NCBI RefSeq assembly: GCF_016907365.1
Contig: NZ_JAFBBV010000001.1
Span: 1,922,001-1,986,000 of the forward strand
Length of the DNA stretch: 64,000 nt
Source of the DNA: Oerskovia paurometabola
GTDB taxonomy: Bacteria; Actinomycetota; Actinomycetes; Actinomycetales; Cellulomonadaceae
Direction of reading: 5' to 3'
The notes under the pieces are model-generated. The model was not told the origin of the DNA, did not search any database, and saw only the letters and a program-made list of their open reading frames with translations. A program made the translations under genes and the position numbers. Of the stretch, positions 8,379 to 16,276 are shown piece by piece; position 1 is the first letter of the stretch; the number at the start of each line of letters is the position of its first letter.

Positions 8379-8855
8379 GTGGCTCCGGAGGACCGGGGCC
8401 CGACGACGAGGAACGGCGCGGTGGACGACATGAGCAACGGGCACAAGGTGATCGACGTCCTGCTGGTCGAGGACGACCCCGGTGACGTGCTCATGACGCG
8501 TGAGGCCTTCGAGGACCACAAGGTCACCAACCGTCTCTCGGTCGTCAGCGACGGCGTGAGCGCGATGGCGTTCCTGCGCAAGGAGGGGGAGTACGCCGAC
8601 GCCCCGACGCCCGACCTGAACCTGCCGCGCATGGACGGTCGCGAGGTGCTCGGCGAGCTCAAGTCCGACCCTGCGCTGCGGCAGATCCCGGTGGTCGTGC
8701 TGACGACGTCGGAGGCCGAGGAGGACGTCGTGCGGTCGTACTCGCTGCACGCCAACGCCTACGTGACCAAGCCGGTCGACTTCGACCGGTTCATCGACGT
8801 CGTGCGTCAGATCGACGACTTCTTCGTCACGGTCGTCCGGCTGCCCGCTCGCTGA
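8379..8855 (+). CDS. Rcp1-like single-domain response regulator with a shortened beta-3 strand
   Basis: A 158-residue receiver without an output domain, normally a phosphate acceptor for phytochrome-like kinases. The acidic pocket is present (LLVEDDPGD), as are the Thr/Ser switch ([11 protein letters not shown]) and the conserved Lys with cis-Pro (YVTKPVDF). Where the family reads [15 protein letters not shown], this protein reads [10 protein letters not shown]. Five residues of the central strand are missing, although one Asp (residue 79) remains before NLP. The loss is in frame and could come from recombination between two GACCTG copies. Phosphorylation may be impaired or absent. The upstream receiver-phosphatase keeps the intact motif, so the kinase still has one normal partner. 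Confidence 0.85.
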   Translation: MAPEDRGPTTRNGAVDDMSNGHKVIDVLLVEDDPGDVLMTREAFEDHKVTNRLSVVSDGVSAMAFLRKEGEYADAPTPDLNLPRMDGREVLGELKSDPALRQIPVVVLTTSEAEEDVVRSYSLHANAYVTKPVDFDRFIDVVRQIDDFFVTVVRLPAR

Positions 8856-9032
8856 GCGCGCCCCGCGGTCGCGCGCCGGGGTGCCCGGCCCGTACGAGAG
8901 AGCGCCCAGGCCAGCGTGCCGGGAAGCATCGGGCGGCCCCCGGTGTTGTCGTGATCGAACCGCCCGAGAACCGTGCCGGCACCGCCCGGCCGACGACCTG
9001 GGCGGGCGAGGACGACGACGGAGGAGCATCTG

Positions 9033-9980
9033 GTGTTGGACCCACGAGAGATCTACGAGGTGGACGAGGCCGCTGTGGCGCGCGTCCTGCCTGCGGCGAC
9101 GGGGGCGCAGGGAGAGGCTGCCGTCCGTGCGACGGGCCCGGTCATGCTGCACTCGGTCCGCGGGTTCGTGGACGCGGGGACGGCCGGCGAGCTCGCGGTC
9201 GAGCACCTGCTCGAGGAGTTCGAGGTCACGCGGTTGGTCACGTTCGACGTGGACCAGCTCCTGGACTACCGCTCGAAGCGCGTGACGATGGTGTTCGACG
9301 CTGACCGGTGGGCGTCGTACGACGAGCCGTTCCTCGCGATCGACCACCTGCGGGACGCCGAGGGCACGGGCTTCCTGCTCCTGCACGGCATGGAGCCGGA
9401 CCTGCAGTGGGAGCGCGTGGTCGCCGCGCTGCGCGAGCTGGTGAACCGCTTCGACGTGTCGCTCGTCGTGGGCTTCCACGGCATCCCCATGGGCATCCCG
9501 CACACGCGTCCGCTGTCGGTGACGGCGCACGCGACGCGCCGCGAGCTCATCGAGGACCACACGTCGTGGTTCGGCACGGTCAAGGTCCCGGGCTCGCTGG
9601 CTTCGCTGCTCGAGCTGCGCCTGGGCGAGTCGGGGCACGACGCGATGGGTTTCACGGTGCACGTGCCGCACTATCTCGCCCAGTCGCCGTTCCCGCCCGC
9701 GGCCGTGGTGGCGCTCGAGAACGTCCAGCGGTCGACCGGCCTGGACCTGCGGGTCGCGGCTCTCACGGCGGGCGCCCAGGAGGCGGTGGCCGAGGTCGAG
9801 CGGCAGATGGCCGAGTCGGAGGAGGTCACGGCGGTCGTGCGCGCGCTCGAGGAGCAGTACGACGCGTTCGCGCGCTCGGTGGGCCGCACGAGCCTGCTCG
9901 CAGAGTCGGCTCCCATTCCGACTGCTGACGAGCTCGGGGCCGAGTTCGAACGTTTCCTTGCCCAGCAGACGGGGGAGTGA
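9033..9980 (+). CDS. PAC2 family protein (proteasome assembly chaperone-like fold)
   Basis: A 315-residue soluble protein of the PAC2 family, common in actinobacteria and related in fold to eukaryotic proteasome assembly chaperones; the bacterial function is not settled. Family-typical segments are MLHSVRGFVDAGTAG, VTFDVDQLLDYRSKRV, FLLLHGMEPDLQWERV, GFHGIPMGIPHTRP and VHVPHYLAQSPFPPAA. A helical C-terminus (about 250-310) follows. GTG 9033 was chosen because GGAGGAG lies about 8 nt upstream; the frame is open to 8973 but that stretch is less protein-like. It stands alone, with a 177-nt gap upstream and 313 nt downstream. Confidence 0.88.
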   Translation: MLDPREIYEVDEAAVARVLPAATGAQGEAAVRATGPVMLHSVRGFVDAGTAGELAVEHLLEEFEVTRLVTFDVDQLLDYRSKRVTMVFDADRWASYDEPFLAIDHLRDAEGTGFLLLHGMEPDLQWERVVAALRELVNRFDVSLVVGFHGIPMGIPHTRPLSVTAHATRRELIEDHTSWFGTVKVPGSLASLLELRLGESGHDAMGFTVHVPHYLAQSPFPPAAVVALENVQRSTGLDLRVAALTAGAQEAVAEVERQMAESEEVTAVVRALEEQYDAFARSVGRTSLLAESAPIPTADELGAEFERFLAQQTGE

Positions 9981-10293
9981 CGTCCGCTCGCGGAGGTTCT
10001 GCGGAGGTTGTGCGGACGAATCACGGTATTTCGTCGGCGCTTGACGTGGCGAACTTCACCTTCACCGTGCAAAACTAAGTCTCGTTGCAGTGACGTGCTC
10101 GAGACATGCCTTCGCGTGAACCGGTATCGGCGCAGCAGGATCCCGGTCCGCCGAGGTCGTGCCAGTCCAACCGGCGGTCGCCACGACCGGACCTCGCGGA
10201 GCGCGTCGCGGGTCCGCGTGGCTGCGGCTCGATGAACGGACGAAGGGTTCGTTCGCGGATGTCCCCGCATGGACAGAAGGTACGAGGAACAGC
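9981..10293 (+). other. Non-coding stretch and probable long 5' leader of the cold-shock gene
   Basis: This 313-nt gap has no convincing gene. A frame through it joins the cold-shock gene but gives an implausible N-terminal extension. The first part is AT-richer than its surroundings (10015-10085), with TTGACG at 10041-10046 as a possible -35 but no well-spaced -10. Long leaders with thermosensitive structure are usual for csp genes; that role is inferred here. Confidence 0.4.
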
Positions 10294-10497
10294 ATGGCGC
10301 AGGGTTCTGTGAAGTGGTTCAACGCTGAGAAGGGCTACGGGTTCATCGCCCAGGACGGCGGCGGCGCCGACGTCTTCGTCCACTACTCCGCGATCGAGGC
10401 CCAGGGCTACCGGTCGCTCGAAGAGGCTCAGCGGGTCGAGTTCGAGATCACCCAGGGTCCCAAGGGCCCGCAGGCGGAGAACGTCCGCCCGCTCTGA
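10294..10497 (+). CDS. Cold-shock protein, CspA family
   Basis: A 67-residue single cold-shock domain, the normal length for the family. It binds single-stranded RNA and DNA as an RNA chaperone. Both RNA-binding motifs are present: RNP1 as KGYGFI and RNP2 as VFVHYSAI. It begins [18 protein letters not shown], the standard actinobacterial form. The ATG at 10294 follows a weak GAGGAAC site. It has a long upstream leader and a strong terminator downstream, so it is monocistronic. Which csp paralogue it is cannot be told from this sequence. Confidence 0.96.
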   Translation: MAQGSVKWFNAEKGYGFIAQDGGGADVFVHYSAIEAQGYRSLEEAQRVEFEITQGPKGPQAENVRPL

Positions 10498-10535
10498 TCT
10501 CCCTGATCGTGTGCCGACTCTCGCGGGTCGGTGTC

Positions 10536-10569
10536 GGAGGCCGTACCCCCGCCAGGGGGTGCGGCCTCC
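10536..10569. terminator. Bidirectional terminator between csp and the spermidine-synthase-like gene
   Basis: A 15-bp stem (10536-10550 with 10555-10569) with one G-U pair and a GCCA tetraloop, located between convergent genes and 39 nt after the csp stop. Confidence 0.8.
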
Positions 10570-10577
10570 GTGCTGCG

Positions 10578-11687
10578 TCAGCCCTTCCCGTGCCCGACGA
10601 CGTCGCGTCCGTCCGCGTCCGCCGCACCCGCGGACGTGGCGTCGGCGGGCGGGAGCGACGGCTCCGGGTCCGTGGGCGGGCCGGGCACCGGTGGGTCCTC
10701 GAGCGGTGCCGCCGTGCCGGCGAACCGGCGTGCTTCCTCGCCCGTGAGCAGCGTGGCCGGGACGGGCAGGCTGCGCAGCGTGCGTGCGAGCCCAGCGTCG
10801 CGCAGGTCGAGCCCTGCCGGGGCCGAGGTGTCGGACGAGCCGGCCACGGTGGGGGCCGCGCCGCGGACGGCGACCAGGACGAGGTTCCCGTAGCGGCGCC
10901 CCTTGAGCTGTCCCGGTTCGGCGATCAGACCCACCTCGTCCCAGACGTCCCGGTCGGTCGAGCCGCTCGCGGCGAGGGCGGAGACGGCCGTGGCGAGCTC
11001 GGCCCGCGCGAGGGCGAGCGGCGGGCGGTCGGCGCAGTTCGCGAGGTAGAGGCCGCCGGGGCGCAGCACGCGCAGGACGTCGCGCACGAAGGCCGTCGTC
11101 GTGACGTGCTCGGGGGTGGTGTCCCCCGCGAAGACGTCGCGCACGACGACGTCCGCGCTCGCGTCCGCCAGCGTCGCGAGCTCCGCGCGAGCGTCGCCGG
11201 CGCGCAACCGCAGGCGGGGGGCACGGGGGAGCGCGAACCACTCGCGCACGCGCGTGACGAGGTCGGCGTCCAGGTCGACCGCGACCTGGCGGGAGTCGGG
11301 GCGCTCGTGCTCGACGTACCGGGCGAACGTGCACCCGGCGGCGCCCAGGTGGACGACCCGCAGGGGGCCGGGCGGGAGCGCGGCGAGGACCGCCGCCATC
11401 TGCTGCATGTACTCGAACGTGAGAAGGCCCGGGTCGGCGAGGTCCAGGTGCGAGCTCGGCACCCCGTTGACGAGGAGGGTGACGCCCGTGCTGCCGTCCG
11501 GGTCCGGCACCAGCCGGGCGGTGCCCGTCGAGGTGCGGAGCTCCTCGGTGGGCAGGTCGCGAGTGGTCTCGGCGCCCTGCGGCCGCGCGCCTGCGCGGCC
11601 GCGGCGCGACGGCGGGACGGTCTCTGTGGGTGGGGAGGTGGATGCTGAGGAACGACGGGACGAGCGCCCGGTGGTCTTGCGGCCCAT
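10578..11687 (-). CDS. Spermidine synthase-like methyltransferase-fold protein
   Basis: A 369-residue protein with a Rossmann methyltransferase/aminopropyltransferase core (about 110-270). Motif I is VVHLGAAGCTFARYVEHER, acidic motif II is VAVDLDADLV, then RLRAGDARAEL and DVVVRDVFAGDTTPEH, which matches actinobacterial spermidine-synthase-like proteins. The catalytic Asp region of true aminopropyltransferases (usually D-x-D in a gatekeeping loop) is replaced by RDVFAGDTTP, so polyamine synthesis is uncertain. The first 50 residues are basic and disordered, and the C-terminus (about 320-369) is Pro/Ala/Asp-rich. ATG 11687 has a leaderless-type TACGGT box 7 nt upstream. It is convergent with csp and divergent from the SOS unit. 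Confidence 0.8.
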   Translation of the reverse strand: MGRKTTGRSSRRSSASTSPPTETVPPSRRGRAGARPQGAETTRDLPTEELRTSTGTARLVPDPDGSTGVTLLVNGVPSSHLDLADPGLLTFEYMQQMAAVLAALPPGPLRVVHLGAAGCTFARYVEHERPDSRQVAVDLDADLVTRVREWFALPRAPRLRLRAGDARAELATLADASADVVVRDVFAGDTTPEHVTTTAFVRDVLRVLRPGGLYLANCADRPPLALARAELATAVSALAASGSTDRDVWDEVGLIAEPGQLKGRRYGNLVLVAVRGAAPTVAGSSDTSAPAGLDLRDAGLARTLRSLPVPATLLTGEEARRFAGTAAPLEDPPVPGPPTDPEPSLPPADATSAGAADADGRDVVGHGKG

Positions 11688-11694
11688 GAGGTCA

Positions 11695-11700
11695 ACCGTA
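11695..11700 (-). promoter_or_regulatory. -10 box of the spermidine-synthase-like gene, leaderless type
   Basis: The minus strand reads TACGGT, 7 nt, ATG 11687. Confidence 0.55.
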
Positions 11701-11767
11701 GGGGGTGCGGGACCGCGGGTGCGCCCTCGTCGCCGGACCGCCGGGTCGACCGACCTGACCGAGCGGA

Positions 11768-11796
11768 TTGACAGATTCGAACAGGTGTTCGATAGT
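11768..11796 (+). promoter_or_regulatory. SOS promoter of the HEPN-dinB operon
   Basis: TTGACA (11768-11773), a 17-nt spacer and GATAGT (11791-11796) form a near-consensus vegetative promoter. It is unusual here in having a good -35, and the LexA box fills its spacer, so repressor binding would block polymerase. Confidence 0.8.
11777..11792. promoter_or_regulatory. LexA (SOS) box
   Basis: TCGAACAGGTGTTCGA is a perfect palindrome matching the actinobacterial/Gram-positive LexA consensus (CGAACnnnnGTTCG). It overlaps the promoter spacer and the -10, directly upstream of the HEPN protein and dinB. Confidence 0.93.
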
Positions 11797-11814
11797 TGGC
11801 ATGGAGGTGTTCCG

Positions 11815-12261
11815 ATGACCACACAGCACAGGGCGCTCCCGGGAGCGGGGGCCGTCGCTCCCGAGGTCGCGCGCCTCCTGGCCCGTGCCGACGCCGAGCT
11901 GGTCGCTGCCGGGCTCACGGCCGACCCTGCGGAGCGCTTCGTCCACTCGCACCTCGGGGCGCTGCGGTCCGCGGCCGCCGTGGTCGCGCTCCGTGGCAGG
12001 CCGTCCTCGCGGTCTCGCGCGCGGTCCGTCTGGGACATGCTCGCGCTCGTCGAGCCGGGCCTGTCAGGCTGGTCGGTCTACTTCGCGGGCGGGGCGCGGA
12101 TCAGGGCCGCAGTCGACGCGGGGCGCTTCGACGCGGTCGAGGCGCACCAGGCCGACGAGATCATGGCCTGCGCCGAGGACTTCCGCGACGAGGTCGCCAT
12201 GCTCGTCGACCCCGACGTCGGGTTCGTCCGCCATCCCTCCCTGCGGGTCGTGGCCTCGTGA
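11815..12261 (+). CDS. SAV_6107 family HEPN domain protein
   Basis: A 148-residue all-helical protein of the SAV_6107 family, usually next to dinB in actinobacteria. It carries an Rx4H motif (Arg41-FVHS-His46), the signature of HEPN domains, many of which are RNA-cutting toxins or nucleotide-binding partners. The rest is helical, with a conserved WSVYFAGGA(R)IRAAVDAG segment. ATG 11815 has GGAGG about 8 nt upstream. It is the first gene after a perfect LexA box, 22 nt before dinB, so both should be induced by DNA damage. No function is established; a role with Pol IV or as a damage-induced RNase is inference. Confidence 0.85.
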   Translation: MTTQHRALPGAGAVAPEVARLLARADAELVAAGLTADPAERFVHSHLGALRSAAAVVALRGRPSSRSRARSVWDMLALVEPGLSGWSVYFAGGARIRAAVDAGRFDAVEAHQADEIMACAEDFRDEVAMLVDPDVGFVRHPSLRVVAS

Positions 12262-12283
12262 GGCCCCTCGTGGCGGGCGTGCG

Positions 12284-13543
12284 ATGAGCCGCGGCCCACG
12301 AGCCACGCAGGCTCGACGCGACTGGGGGGACGACGAGACGGGCTGCTCCATCCTGCACGTCGACATGGACGCCTTCTTCGCCTCGGTCGAGCTGACGCGC
12401 CGCCCGGAGCTGGTGGGGAGGCCCGTGATCGTCGGCGGGGCCGAGCGCAGCGTCGTCCTGGCGGCCACGTACGAGGCGCGCGAGTTCGGCGTCCACTCGG
12501 CCATGCCCATGGCGCTCGCCCGTCGGCTGTGCCCGCACGCCGTCATCGTGCCTCCTGACCACCGGGCGTACCAGGACGCTTCGCGCGCGGTCATGGAGAT
12601 CGTCCACGAGATCACGGCGCTCGTCGAGCAGATCAGCATCGACGAGGCGTTCCTCGACGTGAGCGGCGCCCGTCGCAGGCTGGGCGCGCCGACGTTCATC
12701 GCCCAGGGTCTGCGGGAGCGGGTCCGGCAGGAGGTCGGCATCACCTGCTCCGTCGGGATAGCCACGACCAAGTTCGTCGCCAAGCTCGCGTCCACGCACG
12801 CCAAGCCGGACGGCCTGATGCTGGTCCCGGCATCCTCGACCGTGCCCTTCCTGCGCACGCTGCCCGCAGGGGCTCTGTGGGGGGTCGGGGAGCGGACCGA
12901 GAAGACGCTCGCGGGATGGGGCATCACGACCGTCGCGGAGCTCGCCGACACCGACGTCGCGACGTTGCAGGCCGCGGTCGGGAAGGCGGCCGGTGCCCAC
13001 CTGCACGACCTCGCCTGGGGTCGGGACCCCCGTCCCGTCGAACCCGGGCGTGCCGAGCAGAGCATCGGTGCCGAGACGACGTTCGCGCAGGACCTCTACG
13101 ACTTCGCGGTCATCGGATCGGCCTTGCTGGGCCTCGCGGACCGGTGTGCGTCCCGCCTGCGCAGTCAGGGGTTCGTGGCGCGGACGGTGTCGGTGAAGGT
13201 CCGGACGGCGGACTTCCGCACGCTCACGCGTTCCCGAACGCTCGCTTCGCCCACCGACGTGGCGCAGGAGATCCACGCCGTGGCGCTCGAGCTCGCACGG
13301 GGCGTGGACCGACGTGGCCTGCCCGTGCGCCTCGTGGGTGTGCGTGCGGAGAACCTGGAACGTCGGGGCGCCTCGGTCGAACAGCCGACGCTCGAGGAGT
13401 CGGTGCAGGAGGCGTCCGGCGCGCAACGCGAGGCCGAGCGGGCGCTCGACCTGATCCGCGACCGTTTTGGGGTGAATTCGATCGGCCCGGCGTCCACGCG
13501 ACGGCGCTCGACTACCACCCGGGCAGATGTAGAACTATCCTGA
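12284..13543 (+). CDS. dinB: DNA polymerase IV (Y-family translesion polymerase)
   Basis: Error-prone polymerase that bypasses damaged template bases. The 419-residue protein has the palm acidic motifs HVDMDAFFASVE and SIDEAFLDVSG, the fingers segment AATYEAREFGVHSAMPM, the helix-hairpin-helix thumb (LPAGALWGVGERTEKTLAGWGI) and a little-finger domain to about 375. A typical beta-clamp motif (QLxLF) is not obvious; EQPTLEESV near the C-terminus may be a weak form. The start ATG 12284 follows the HEPN gene by 22 nt without a strong ribosome binding site. It is co-transcribed from the LexA-controlled promoter. Confidence 0.95.
   Translation: MSRGPRATQARRDWGDDETGCSILHVDMDAFFASVELTRRPELVGRPVIVGGAERSVVLAATYEAREFGVHSAMPMALARRLCPHAVIVPPDHRAYQDASRAVMEIVHEITALVEQISIDEAFLDVSGARRRLGAPTFIAQGLRERVRQEVGITCSVGIATTKFVAKLASTHAKPDGLMLVPASSTVPFLRTLPAGALWGVGERTEKTLAGWGITTVAELADTDVATLQAAVGKAAGAHLHDLAWGRDPRPVEPGRAEQSIGAETTFAQDLYDFAVIGSALLGLADRCASRLRSQGFVARTVSVKVRTADFRTLTRSRTLASPTDVAQEIHAVALELARGVDRRGLPVRLVGVRAENLERRGASVEQPTLEESVQEASGAQREAERALDLIRDRFGVNSIGPASTRRRSTTTRADVELS
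13536..13541 (+). promoter_or_regulatory. Possible -10 of the DUF3040 gene
   Basis: TATCCT lies in a short AT-rich stretch ending at the dinB stop (13541-13543), about 40 nt before the DUF3040 start. No convincing -35 was found. Confidence 0.3.
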
Positions 13544-13581
13544 GGGGGACACATATCAACCGCTGAGAACCGGGGGTGCCC

Positions 13582-13986
13582 ATGCCTCTGTCAGAGTACG
13601 AGCAGCGCGTACTGGAACAGATGGAAAGAGCGCTGACCTCGGATGATCCGCGGTTGGCGACGACGCTTCAGTCGAGCCCCCGGAAGTCGGGTCTGCGCTA
13701 CGTCGCCGCAGGCGTCGGCGTCGTCGGAGGACTGCTTCTCCTCGTGTTCGGTGCGGCGTCGGCCTCGCCGGTGCTGGGAGTCGCCGGGTTCGTCGTGATG
13801 TTCGCGGGCGTCGCGTTCGCGTTCTCCGCGCCCCGCAAGTCGACGACCGGTCCGGTCGGGGTCGTGGACGAGCACGGCAAGGTCACGCCCCCGAAGGCCT
13901 CGGCCAAGGGAGGCGCGTCCCGTCAGGGCTTCCTCACCCGACTGGAAGAGCGTTGGGACCGTCGACGCGAGCAGGGCGGTCGTTGA
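13582..13986 (+). CDS. DUF3040 domain membrane protein
   Basis: A 134-residue actinobacterial membrane protein, nearly always just upstream of mraZ. It starts with the family hallmark MPLSEYEQRVLEQMERAL, so ATG 13582 was preferred to GTG 13576 in the same frame. Two adjacent membrane helices (about 43-63 and 66-85) are followed by a basic cytoplasmic tail ending ERWDRRREQGGR. Function unknown; the conserved position suggests a link to envelope or division. Its last 53 nt overlap the 3' end of the convergent transglutaminase gene. Confidence 0.88.
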   Translation: MPLSEYEQRVLEQMERALTSDDPRLATTLQSSPRKSGLRYVAAGVGVVGGLLLLVFGAASASPVLGVAGFVVMFAGVAFAFSAPRKSTTGPVGVVDEHGKVTPPKASAKGGASRQGFLTRLEERWDRRREQGGR

Positions 13987-16276
13987 GCTCTTCACGAACC
14001 CCCGCCACCACCTGGTCACGCAACGCGGCCAGGTCGTTCGGCGGCGGAGGAGACCAGGTGCGCGCGTAGCGCTCCGACTCCACCTCTGCGGCCAGTGCGA
14101 CGAGGGCGTCGACCGTCGTGTCCGGGAGGTGGCGGCCCGTCCTCTGCGCGACCTGGCTCGCCACGACGGCCGGGACCTGGCGGAGCGTGACGGACGCCTG
14201 CCAGCGAACGCCCAGGTCGTCGAGCTGCCGGACGAGATCCGCCCACGTCGACTCGACGTCGAGCTCGGGGGTCGAGCCCCCTCGGCGTCGCACCGCCACC
14301 CACCCCACGACCGACAGGACGAGGACGACCACCAGGGTGATGATGCCCGCGCCCCAGCCGCCCCCTGAGGTCGCCTGGCCGTCTTCCTGCCCGGCACCTG
14401 CCCCTGGCGCCGGAGCCGTGGTCTGACCGGTTCCGGCCGTGGCGTCCGGGCCGACCTGGCTCGTCGGCACGTCGTCGGGCACGGACGTCGAGTCGTCACC
14501 CGAGGGGCCGAGCAACGGGTCGGCCCAGGAGGGGACAGGGCCGGCCTGCACCGCGGGGGTCGGCTCGAACCTGACCCATCCCTGACCCGGGAAGTACAGC
14601 TCCGGCCAGGCGTGCGAGTCCTTGCCGGTGACCTGGTAGACGTTGTCGCTCGTGCGCTCGCCCGGCAGGAAGCCCACGGCCAGGCGCGCCGGGATCCCGA
14701 CCGAGCGGGCCATCATCGTCATCGAGGTCGCGAACTGGACGCAGTATCCTTCGCGGTCCTGGAGGAAGTTCCACACCGTGTCGTCGGTCGCGCCGTCGGG
14801 GACCTGCGTGGAGTAGGTGAAGTTGGCTCCGTCGCGGAAGTAGGACTGCAGGGCGACCGCGGCGTCGTAGCGCGTCGTGGTGCCCGCGACGATCTCTTCG
14901 GCAAGGGTGCGGATCTCGTCCCGGTGCGCGCTGTCGGGGACCTCGACCACGTTGGGGTCGTCCACGTCGTCGCCCGAGCTGGTCCGCAGCGCGTCGGCGG
15001 TCAGCTGGCGCGCGAAGACCTCGAACGAGTAGGTCATGCCTGGCGTCGTCGCAGAGCTCCCCGACACCTCGTCCCGGGAGTCGTCGTAGAACCACTCGCC
15101 CTCGACGTCGATCGACCTGGGCTCGGTCGGCAGGACCAGCTTCTCGTCGCGCAGCGTCCGGAGCGTGACGTCGACCGTCCGGGGGTCGCCCGACCCGATC
15201 TCGGCGCCGGTGGGCCACAGCACCTGCCCGGCGTCGACCGGGGGGCCTTGCCTCGAGTCGCCGCGGCGCCAGCTCTTCCCGTCGAAGCCGGTCAGCGTGA
15301 ACATGCGCAGGGGGCCGATGCTGGTGCTGGTTCCTCCCTGCGCCGCCTCCTGCGGAAACTCGTAGGTCAGCGCGACCTCCTGGGAGCGGGCGCCGAGGTC
15401 GTCCTCCATGTCCAGGTCGCTGGCCAGGCGTTCGGTCGGGCCGGCGGTCGTGAAGAACGCCGACCACGGCGAGCTCAGGATCTGGGGGATCGCGCCGGCG
15501 GCGCTGCCCGCGACGAGCGCCACCACGGCGATCGCCGCGGTGGCTCCCAGGATTCCTCCGGCACGCAGGACCCGTGCGGCGGGGCCGACGGGGGCGGCCG
15601 CTGCGCCCCGGCGACGGCTCGCGAGGTGCGGGTTGTCGACCGCCACGAGAAGAAGGAGCGCGACGACCGTGACGACGAACACGGGCGGCGGGATGGCGCC
15701 TTCGATGACCAGGGGCGGGATCCACAGGGCGAGGAGCGGGAGCGCGGCTGCCGCGGGGAACCGCAGGCCGCCCACGACGAGGTCGGTGGCGAGGAAGACG
15801 AGGCCGGCACCGGCCACCGCGATGAGGGCGAGGGGGAACGAGGGGTCGATCGGGGCGACCTCGGCGGCGATCAGTGCCCGCCCCGCCGCGAGGCGGGCCA
15901 GGAGGCGATCGATGCTCGCGCCGCTGATCGCGAGGTCGATGCCGCGTGAGGTCGGCCCGCCGAACAGGGCCAGGAGTCCCCAGGCCCCGACCACCAGTCC
16001 CGACAGCGTGGGGACGATCCCCCTGAGCCCGACGTCGTGGCGTCGCGAGCGAGCATCAGGACCGCGCTCGAGCAGGAGTCGGGTGCCCCCGGTCACGAGT
16101 GCGAGCACCAGGACGAGCGCCGTCCCGGTGCTGGTCCACTGCCCTGGTCCGATGAGCACCGTGAGGGCTCGGAACGACGCGAGGGTCGCGACGACGACGA
16201 GGGCGGTGGTGGCGACGACCCGCAGGACGGTCGCGCGCGAGGCGCGGCGGGTTGGCTGGGGGGACGTGCTCGTCAC
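13934..16276 (-). CDS. TgpA-like membrane transglutaminase (DUF3488 / transglutaminase / DUF4129)
   Basis: A 780-residue integral membrane protein. About six N-terminal helices (about 20-230, TgpA/DUF3488 region) precede a large extracytoplasmic domain with a transglutaminase core: Cys in EGYCVQFATSMTMMARSVG, His in DSHAWPELYF, and RFEPTP where the third catalytic residue usually sits. A Pro/Thr-rich linker, one more helix (about 660-682) and a DUF4129 tail follow. Partner proteins are MoxR and DUF58, encoded upstream; the set is thought to process envelope proteins or peptidoglycan. GTG 16276 overlaps the DUF58 stop by 4 nt (GTGA). The 3' end overlaps the convergent DUF3040 gene by 53 nt. 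Confidence 0.92.
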   Translation of the reverse strand: MTSTSPQPTRRASRATVLRVVATTALVVVATLASFRALTVLIGPGQWTSTGTALVLVLALVTGGTRLLLERGPDARSRRHDVGLRGIVPTLSGLVVGAWGLLALFGGPTSRGIDLAISGASIDRLLARLAAGRALIAAEVAPIDPSFPLALIAVAGAGLVFLATDLVVGGLRFPAAAALPLLALWIPPLVIEGAIPPPVFVVTVVALLLLVAVDNPHLASRRRGAAAAPVGPAARVLRAGGILGATAAIAVVALVAGSAAGAIPQILSSPWSAFFTTAGPTERLASDLDMEDDLGARSQEVALTYEFPQEAAQGGTSTSIGPLRMFTLTGFDGKSWRRGDSRQGPPVDAGQVLWPTGAEIGSGDPRTVDVTLRTLRDEKLVLPTEPRSIDVEGEWFYDDSRDEVSGSSATTPGMTYSFEVFARQLTADALRTSSGDDVDDPNVVEVPDSAHRDEIRTLAEEIVAGTTTRYDAAVALQSYFRDGANFTYSTQVPDGATDDTVWNFLQDREGYCVQFATSMTMMARSVGIPARLAVGFLPGERTSDNVYQVTGKDSHAWPELYFPGQGWVRFEPTPAVQAGPVPSWADPLLGPSGDDSTSVPDDVPTSQVGPDATAGTGQTTAPAPGAGAGQEDGQATSGGGWGAGIITLVVVLVLSVVGWVAVRRRGGSTPELDVESTWADLVRQLDDLGVRWQASVTLRQVPAVVASQVAQRTGRHLPDTTVDALVALAAEVESERYARTWSPPPPNDLAALRDQVVAGVREELNDRPARVDGPNALPVG

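Noticed and set aside
10159-10293. N-terminal extension of the cold-shock protein
   Set aside because: The extra 45 residues are not conserved-looking, and the csp family starts at [10 protein letters not shown].
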